Source: Streptomyces sp. Root431 (GTDB lineage Bacteria; Actinomycetota; Actinomycetes; Streptomycetales; Streptomycetaceae). From it: DNA of 64,000 nucleotides. The stretch lies in assembly GCF_001426585.1 (NCBI RefSeq), contig NZ_LMEI01000009.1, positions 72,694-136,693 on the forward strand, in the 5' to 3' direction. How positions within the stretch are numbered: the stretch's first letter is position 1; each line of letters opens with the position of its first letter. Positions 59,042 to 64,000 of this stretch are shown here, one piece after another. The notes under the pieces are model-generated. The model made no database searches, was not told the DNA's origin, and worked only from the letters and a program-made list of their open reading frames with translations. A program made the translations under genes and the position numbers.

Positions 59042-59401
59042 ATGGCGTACGACATCTGGACCTACAGCGAAACCGCGGCCCATACAGCGCATCTCGATCT
59101 GACGGGGTACAGGGTCGAGGCCACGGACGGGTTCGCGGGCACGGTCGACACGCACGAGCCCACGGCCGGCCGCGCCCATGTCGTGGTGGACACGGCTCCC
59201 TGGATCCCCGGCAGACGCGTCATCGTTCCGGCGGGGGTGGTGACCGCGGCCGACCCAGGTACGAAGACGCTCCGCCTCGGCTGTTCCAAGCAGCTGATCG
59301 AGGAGGCCCCGCCGTTCGAACCCGGCCCCGACCACGAACGGGACGACGAGCAGCCGCACCGCATGGGGCTCGTCGACTACTACCTGGCTTTCTTCCGATA
59401 G
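59042..59401 (+). CDS. PRC-barrel domain protein
   Basis: The protein has 119 residues. The PRC-barrel segment is LTGYRVEATDGFAGTVDTHE, AHVVVDTAPWIPGRRVIVPA and GVVTAADPGTKTLRLGCSKQ. PRC-barrels bind proteins or RNA in photosynthetic and RNA-processing contexts; here the role is unknown. ATG 59042 follows AAGGAAGGCAGCC. The next small gene starts 49 bp downstream and is probably co-transcribed. Confidence 0.87.
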   Translation: MAYDIWTYSETAAHTAHLDLTGYRVEATDGFAGTVDTHEPTAGRAHVVVDTAPWIPGRRVIVPAGVVTAADPGTKTLRLGCSKQLIEEAPPFEPGPDHERDDEQPHRMGLVDYYLAFFR

Positions 59402-59450
59402 GCGATCTCCCCGCAGGAACGTCCCGCCGTCGCGATCCAAGGAGAACCCC

Positions 59451-59597
59451 ATGAGCGCACTGCTGACCCGTATCAAGCGATTCGCCCAGAGCCCTCAGGG
59501 CCGTAGCGCCGCGGCGTCCGTCCGCCGGGCCGCCGCCGACCCCCGCAGGCGCTCCCAGGTGCAGCGCCTCCTCGCCAAGGTGCGCGGCCACCGCTGA
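59451..59597 (+). CDS. Small basic protein (48 aa)
   Basis: This short gene has ATG 59451 after AAGGAGAACCCC, an excellent ribosome-binding site. The product is strongly basic (LTRIKRFAQSPQGRSAAASV, RRAAADPRRRSQVQRLLAKV, RGHR) and probably helical. Similar short Arg/Lys-rich proteins follow PRC-barrel genes in Streptomyces as far as I recall. It might bind nucleic acid; no proof in sequence. Confidence 0.72.
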   Translation: MSALLTRIKRFAQSPQGRSAAASVRRAAADPRRRSQVQRLLAKVRGHR

Positions 59598-59815
59598 CGG
59601 CTGCTCACCCGGCCCGGCGGGCCGGTGGAACGACGCCCCTCACCCCGTGCAGCGGGCCGTCGAGTCCGTCAGCGAAGGGATCCGGGTTCGTCACCGCTCC
59701 TCCTGTGGTCCCGCATGGTTCGGTGGGCCCGGTCGGGCGGCTGTCCGGGGTGTCGGCGGGCAACCGGCGCTGCCCGCCGCTCGGCCGGACGGGAACCTCT
59801 CGGTTACGGCGGGCC

Positions 59816-60357
59816 TCACAGACCGAGGTCGAGGAGGGCGTTCTCCACGACCTCGGTGAGCGCGGGATGGATCCAGTACGGGGACTCGGCGAGCGTGGTG
59901 GCGTCGATTCCGAGTGTCGCCGCCAGGACGAGGGGCTGGATGAGTGTCGAAGCCTCGGCGCCCATCAGGTGGGCGCCGAGGAGACGCCCTGTGCCGGGGT
60001 CGGCGAGCACCTTGCTAATCCGGTGGTGTCCTCCATCGCCCAGCCGTAGGCGATGTCGCCGTAGCCGGCCAGGCCCACGACGTAGTCCAGGCCTCTGTCG
60101 CGGCAGTCCTGCTCGGTGGCGCCGACCGAGGCGATCTGGACTCCCGGCCGAGCCTGAGGTCGTAGCGGGAGCGGACCAGGTCCGTGAACCGCTCCCGGAC
60201 GGTCTCGTCCTGCGGGCCGAGCAGGCGCCCCTCAGTTGAGGCAGGTGCCGCCGAACCAGCGCTCCTCGACGATGGCCACGTCCAGATTGGCGAACGAATC
60301 GTCGACGACGGCATTGCCGGATCCCGCACCGATGACGACAGGATCGTGGTGACGCAT
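59816..60357 (-). pseudogene. Mycothione reductase / flavoprotein disulfide reductase remnant
   Basis: The 5' end from 60357 reads RHHDPVVIGAGSGNAVVDDS and ERWFGGTCLN, the FAD site and redox-active Cys region, followed at once by a stop. Internal pieces (DYVVGLAGYGDIAYGWAMED region in another frame) and the C-terminal dimerisation part (RLLGAHLMGAEASTLIQPLV, TLAESPYWIHPALTEVVENA) remain. A full enzyme needs about 460 codons; only about 180 are left. It is a decayed gene with a large internal deletion and frame changes. Confidence 0.82.
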
Positions 60358-60623
60358 CCGTCCAGCCTCTCAGGTCCATGCGCTCAAGGGCGTGCGGAAC
60401 GCGCTGTGTTCCTCGGCCCAGGCCGCGCCGATGTGTTCCGCGAGGCGGTCCTCCAGGTGGACGGTGGCCGCGCAGCCGAAGGCGTCCACTCGGCCTCGCT
60501 CGACACCGGGCGGCTGCCCGGTCCCGGCTGGAACGCGCCGAGGCAACGCGGTTCCGTCCGGCGCAGAAGAGCGTGTACGGACCGCCCTCAGTCGGGAATG
60601 CCCGTGCAAGGAGGGACGGTGGA

Positions 60624-61454
60624 TCAGACCTCACGCCACTTGGACTGGCCGAAGGAGAACGCCCCGAAGAGCACGAGACCGACGGCCACGGCGACCAGGA
60701 GCCACGGGCCCGCCGGGGCCTCTGCGAATGAGCGGATCGCGTCGTCCACCCCCTTGGCCTCGCCCGGGTCGGACTCACTCGATGCCTTCAGGCCGAAAAA
60801 GCCGACGGCAGCGCACACGAGCCCGCGCGCGACGCCGCCCGCCGTGCCCGTCACGTCCATGAAGCGGCGCTGCAGCGTGGACATCCGCTGCCATTCCAGA
60901 TGCTCGCGGTACTTCCGCAGTCCGGCCCGGCCGGCGAGCCACAGCCCCGCGCCCAGGACGCCCGTGGCCACCGCCCCCACCCACCACGGGCCGCCGGGCA
61001 GTGACAGCAGGCGGCTCGTGAGGTCCTGGCTCTGCCTGTCGGTCGAGCCCTCACCACTGCCCCGGTCCCCCACCGCGAAGGACAGGACGAGGAAGGAGGA
61101 GACCGCGTAGAACCCGAACCGGCCACCGGACAGAACGCGCTTGCCCGGGCGGTCGCCCTTCGGCCCGGCGGCCCCGGAGAGCGTCTCCGAAAGCCGCCAC
61201 AACGCCATGCCGGCGAGGCCGACGCCCAGAGCCCAGAGCAGGACGAACCCGAACGGCGTCGCGACGACCTCCGCGAGGGCCCCGCCCCGGTCGGCCTGCT
61301 CGCTCGTGCCCGTCAGGCCGATGCGTACGGCCAGGGCGCCGACGAGAAGGTACAGCACCCCGCGCGCCGCGAAGCCCGCCCGAGCACCTCCCCGTACGAC
61401 CCTTCCTCGGTCCGCTCCACTCGCCACGGTCGCGGACGACTCTCCTGTGGTCAT
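60624..61454 (-). CDS. DUF1206 family membrane protein
   Basis: The protein has 276 residues with six membrane helices in three repeated pairs: GFAARGVLYLLVGALAVRIG, FVLLWALGVGLAGMALWRLS; FGFYAVSSFLVLSFAVG, WWVGAVATGVLGAGLWLAGR; GVARGLVCAAVGFFGLKASS, PWLLVAVAVGLVLFGAFSFG. This threefold pattern defines DUF1206. Function is unknown; these genes often respond to stress. The 266 bp behind it (60358-60623) have no supported gene. Confidence 0.9.
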   Translation of the reverse strand: MTTGESSATVASGADRGRVVRGGARAGFAARGVLYLLVGALAVRIGLTGTSEQADRGGALAEVVATPFGFVLLWALGVGLAGMALWRLSETLSGAAGPKGDRPGKRVLSGGRFGFYAVSSFLVLSFAVGDRGSGEGSTDRQSQDLTSRLLSLPGGPWWVGAVATGVLGAGLWLAGRAGLRKYREHLEWQRMSTLQRRFMDVTGTAGGVARGLVCAAVGFFGLKASSESDPGEAKGVDDAIRSFAEAPAGPWLLVAVAVGLVLFGAFSFGQSKWREV

Positions 61455-62063
61455 GACCGGTCACTCCCCTCGGGTCGGAACCTTCGGGTGCCCCGTCTCC
61501 CTCGGCTGAACCACCGAGCGTCTCTCGACAGCTTTCTCGACGCGTCGTCGAGAGGTCGCTCTCCGGACTGCACGCGAGCGCGATGTCGTGCGCCGGGTGG
61601 GTGTGATCGGGGAACACGGAGGGGCCACGACCATCGAGGGCCCGCACCCGAGCAGCGCCTGGCGCACCGCCGGTATCGAGATCGGCTTCTTCGCTCGCCC
61701 GAAGCCTCGCCATGGCGCCCGGCGCGGCAGGAGACCGCCTCGCCGTCCTGCGAGGCGCGGGGCTGCTCGTCCGCGCCGCCCGGTGCGAACGGTCGGCGCT
61801 CTACCGGCGCGCCCGCTCGGCGAGGCACTGGTCGGCGGTTCCGGCCGAGGGCTCAGATGGTGTCGGGGTCGCCCCGATACATCCAGTATCGGGGCGACCC
61901 AACGCCTTGCGATCTCACGTACCAGCCGCCGCCAGGCCTGCCCTGCGTACAGACATCGCCACTTTCGAAACAGGCCCTGTCGCCCTCGGCACACGATGAC
62001 GCCCGTCAGCCGGGAGACGCTCCGGCAGCCGCGCCACCTCGGCACGCTCGTCCCCGAGCGACG
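61455..62063. other. 609-bp gap with a hairpin; no convincing gene
   Basis: GGGTCGCCCCGATAC (61866-61880) and GTATCGGGGCGACCC (61886-61900) form a perfect 15-bp stem with a 5-nt loop, probably a terminator. A GTG overlapping the MBL stop (62067) opens a 50-codon minus-strand frame whose first 20 codons lie in the dispersed repeat; I do not count it as a gene. The rest shows no recognisable product. Confidence 0.55.
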
Positions 62064-62087
62064 TCACCTGTCGCCCGCGAGGTCGAG
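62012..62087. repeat. 76-bp dispersed repeat, copy B
   Basis: This is the partner of 54130-54205, about 87% identical over 76 bp and in the same orientation. It covers the last eight codons and stop of the MBL hydrolase gene and 52 bp beyond. Confidence 0.85.
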
Positions 62088-63266
62088 ATCGTCGCTGCGC
62101 GTCTCCCCCGCCGCGACCTCGACGCCCCGGGGGCGGCGCCACGGGCGGGTGATCGGACGGGACACCGGCTGCCACCAGGACTCCCCGGGCAGCTTGCCGC
62201 CGGGCTCGAAGGGCTCGCCGGGCCGGGGGAAGGCCACCGCCTGGCCGGCCTCCTCGGCCGCGTCCCTCGTCCACTCCCCCGGCTCCGCCCACGGGTGCGG
62301 GGCGAGGTTGAACGTGCCCCAGTGGATCGGCAGCAGCACACCGGACGCCGCACCGCCCTGGAGGTCCAGGTGGGCCCGCACGCCCTCCTCGGGAGTCATG
62401 TGGATGTCGGTCCAGAACTCCGAGTAGGCGCCGATCTGGATCATCGTGGCGTCGAAGGGGCCGTGCGCGGCGCCGATGTCCTTGAAGCCGGAGAAGTAGC
62501 CGGTGTCCCCGCTGTGGAAGATCCGGTGCTCGGGGCCCTGGACGACCCAGGAGGCCCAGAGGGTCTGCTGCCGGTTGCGGATGCCGCGGCCGCAGAAGTG
62601 GCGGGCCGGGGTGGCCGTGAGCCGCAGCTCGCCGATCTCGGTGGACTCGTTCCAGTCCAGCTCGCGCAGGCGGGAGGGGGCCACGCCCCAGCGCTCCAGG
62701 TGCGCGCCGACGCCGAGCGGCACCGCGAAGACGGTGTCGGTGGTGGCGAGCGCCTTGATCGTCGGCAGGTCGAGGTGGTCGTAGTGATCGTGCGAGATCA
62801 CGACGACGTCGACCGGGCCCAGGGCCGCGAGGGGCGCGGGCACCGGGTGGAGCCGCTTGGGGCCGGCGAAGGGGAAGGGGGAGCAGCGGTCTCCCCAGAC
62901 CGGGTCGAAGAGGACCCGGTGCCCGTCGATCTCGGCGAGGACGCCGGAGTGCCCCATCCAGGTGATGCGCAGCCCGGTGACCGGAGCCTTCGCCAGGTCG
63001 GCGACGGTCGTGGGGTGGACGGGGATCGTGCCGGTGGGGGCTCGGCGCGCGCGTCCTTCCTTCTCGAAGTAGATCTTGGCGAACTCCAGGGTGGAGCCCG
63101 AGGGCCCGCGGCGGGCCGGTTCGGGGTTCTGGAAGATCCCGTCCGCGAAGTTCGGCGAACGGCGGATGCGGGCGAGGCGCTCGCCCGCGGGGTCCGCGCC
63201 GAAGGACTCGGGGCGCAGCGCGCGCAGCCGGGCCCGTGGCGAACGGTCGGAGCCGGTACCGGTCAC
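62064..63266 (-). CDS. MBL-fold metallo-hydrolase (NAPE-PLD/UlaG-like)
   Basis: The protein has 400 residues. The metallo-beta-lactamase signature is His159-Asp-His161-Tyr-Asp163-His164 (SHDHYDHLD), with further ligands in TPARHFCGRG, FHSGDTGYFSGF and PIHWGTFNLAPHPWAEP. The ITWMGHSGVLAEIDG start and this ending are typical of the NAPE-PLD-like phosphodiesterase group, which acts on phospholipid-derived or nucleotide-like esters. GTG 63266 follows AGGAGGTCCT. It is divergent from the dehydrogenase gene. Confidence 0.92.
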   Translation of the reverse strand: MTGTGSDRSPRARLRALRPESFGADPAGERLARIRRSPNFADGIFQNPEPARRGPSGSTLEFAKIYFEKEGRARRAPTGTIPVHPTTVADLAKAPVTGLRITWMGHSGVLAEIDGHRVLFDPVWGDRCSPFPFAGPKRLHPVPAPLAALGPVDVVVISHDHYDHLDLPTIKALATTDTVFAVPLGVGAHLERWGVAPSRLRELDWNESTEIGELRLTATPARHFCGRGIRNRQQTLWASWVVQGPEHRIFHSGDTGYFSGFKDIGAAHGPFDATMIQIGAYSEFWTDIHMTPEEGVRAHLDLQGGAASGVLLPIHWGTFNLAPHPWAEPGEWTRDAAEEAGQAVAFPRPGEPFEPGGKLPGESWWQPVSRPITRPWRRPRGVEVAAGETRSDDLDLAGDR

Positions 63267-63338
63267 AGGACCTCCTGATCTCTGGGGGTCGTTCCATTAT
63301 GGGCGGCCCGCGCCGCGGACGGCCGGGGAGACCCGTCA

Positions 63339-63358
63339 TACTGAATCGTTGTTCAGTA
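63339..63358. promoter_or_regulatory. Operator-like palindrome between the divergent MBL and dehydrogenase genes
   Basis: TACTGAA (63339-63345) and TTCAGTA (63352-63358) flank TCGTTG. The site is AT-rich against its surroundings, 72 bp from the MBL start and 48 bp from the dehydrogenase start, typical for a TetR-type repressor. Confidence 0.6.
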
Positions 63359-63406
63359 AGAATCCCGGTTCCCCGTTCGGATACGGCCCTCCTGAGGAGA
63401 CGCGCG

Positions 63407-64000
63407 ATGAGTCCCACCCCCCTGCTGTCCGTCCCCCTGCTGTCCGTCGACTGGACCGATCACGTGACCGGCCGCCGGGGGCATCTGGTCGTCGACCGGC
63501 TGGTGCGCGGGGTCGCCAGCGGCGGCCTGCGGATGCGCGAGGGGTGCACGGCGGCCGAGGTCGCCGGGCTCGCCCGCGGCATGACCATGAAGGAAGCCCT
63601 GCACTACGACCCCGAGGCCCGCTACGTCCCGCTGGGCGGCGCCAAGGGCGGCATCGACTTCGATCCCCGATCCCCCGAGGCGTACGGCGTCCTCGTGCGC
63701 TACCTGCGGGCCATGCGGCCGTACATCGAGCGGTTCTGGACCACCGGGGAGGACCTCGGGCTCACCCAGGACCTGGTGGACCGGGCCGCGGCCGAGGCCG
63801 GGCTCGTCTCGTCCGTGCAGGCCGTGTACCCGCTCCTGGACGACGAGGCGACGGCCCGCAAGCGGCTCGCCGACGCGTTCGCGATCGAGGTGGACGGCAT
63901 CGGGCTCGACGAGCTGGTCGGCGGCCTCGGCGTCGCCGAGTCCGTGCTCGTCGCCCTCGACCGGGCCGGGCGGGCGCACGAGGGGACCCGGGTGTCGGTG
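63407..64000 (+). CDS. Glu/Leu/Phe/Val dehydrogenase, 3' end beyond window
   Basis: The visible 198 codons start at ATG 63407 (CTGAGGAG upstream). GHLVVDRLVRGVASGGLRMR, GCTAAEVAGLARGMTMKEAL and YVPLGGAKGGIDFDPRSPEA are the ELFV dehydrogenase N-domain with the substrate lysine in the PLGGAKGGI loop. It deaminates an amino acid with NAD(P). Codons 4-13 contain a duplicated 15-bp unit (CCCCTGCTGTCCGTC). The NAD domain lies beyond the window's right edge. Confidence 0.9.
   Translation, partial: MSPTPLLSVPLLSVDWTDHVTGRRGHLVVDRLVRGVASGGLRMREGCTAAEVAGLARGMTMKEALHYDPEARYVPLGGAKGGIDFDPRSPEAYGVLVRYLRAMRPYIERFWTTGEDLGLTQDLVDRAAAEAGLVSSVQAVYPLLDDEATARKRLADAFAIEVDGIGLDELVGGLGVAESVLVALDRAGRAHEGTRVSV

Noticed and set aside
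60370..60609. 79-codon minus-strand frame (VDAFGCAATVHLEDRLAEHI region)
   Set aside because: Part of it looks coding-like, but there is no start with a ribosome-binding site and no family I can name; it may be another fragment.

Overview
The window is about 70% or more G+C, with strong third-position GC bias, GTG and TTG starts, 4-nt stop/start overlaps and several families typical of Streptomyces: a conservon operon, an SsgA-like protein, LAL regulators, DUF1206, DUF6458 and a cobalamin-riboswitch-controlled metE. I read it as a piece of Streptomyces (or very close relative) chromosome. No integrase, transposase, phage gene or CRISPR array was recognised.

Layout. 0.1-12.5 kb: tRNA-Pro(GGG), a large NTPase regulator with a His-Asp-Gly repeat, DUF309 and DUF488 genes, a TetR gene divergent from a PAP2-DMT transporter pair, an SPFH protein overlapping an NAD-kinase-like gene, a GNAT acetyltransferase and a secreted subtilase. 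12.6-24.3 kb: a LAL regulator, then a caspase-like protease, a divergent NUC1-type nuclease, a 1820-residue NTPase/TPR protein ending in a trypsin-like protease, and a second trypsin-like protease. I think this is a candidate NLR-like, protease-based immunity or programmed-death module. 24.3-34.9 kb: a maltokinase-cap-like protein, beta-lactamase-fold hydrolase, deaminase, F420-type oxidoreductase, Lrp regulator, secreted protein, cobalamin riboswitch-metE, and an operon of a small protein, a polyprenyl diphosphate synthase and an MpaB/DUF2236 oxygenase.

34.9-42.4 kb: a tightly overlapping minus-strand operon with lipoprotein binding protein, FecCD-type permease, ATPase, DUF364-type protein, GHMP kinase and SbnA-like PLP enzyme, divergent from an MFS transporter. 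A sequence close to the Streptomyces Zur-box consensus lies between the two transcription units. I infer a zinc-regulated metallophore synthesis, export and uptake system. 42.4-46.7 kb is a decaying zone: a frameshifted repeat protein, an ABC exporter whose ATPase carries an internal frameshifting deletion, PadR and two DUF1048 genes, two gene fragments and a second identical tRNA-Pro(GGG).

47-54 kb: an acyl-CoA dehydrogenase in a lower-GC setting, then a conservon operon (histidine-kinase-like, roadblock, DUF742, GTPase) extended by a GAF protein, and a lipoprotein. 54-61.5 kb looks like a general-stress island: a GlsB/YeaQ-type membrane protein, a SigB/SigF-class sigma factor, an SsgA-like protein, an RsbW-like ATPase, a PP2C phosphatase remnant, DUF6458, PRC-barrel and DUF1206 proteins and a mycothione reductase remnant. 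At least three genes have SigB-like promoter sequences. The window ends with an MBL-fold hydrolase and the start of a Glu/Leu/Val dehydrogenase.

All assignments come from reading the sequence, with no database search. Motifs and coordinates are observations; pathway and system roles are inferences and are marked so.
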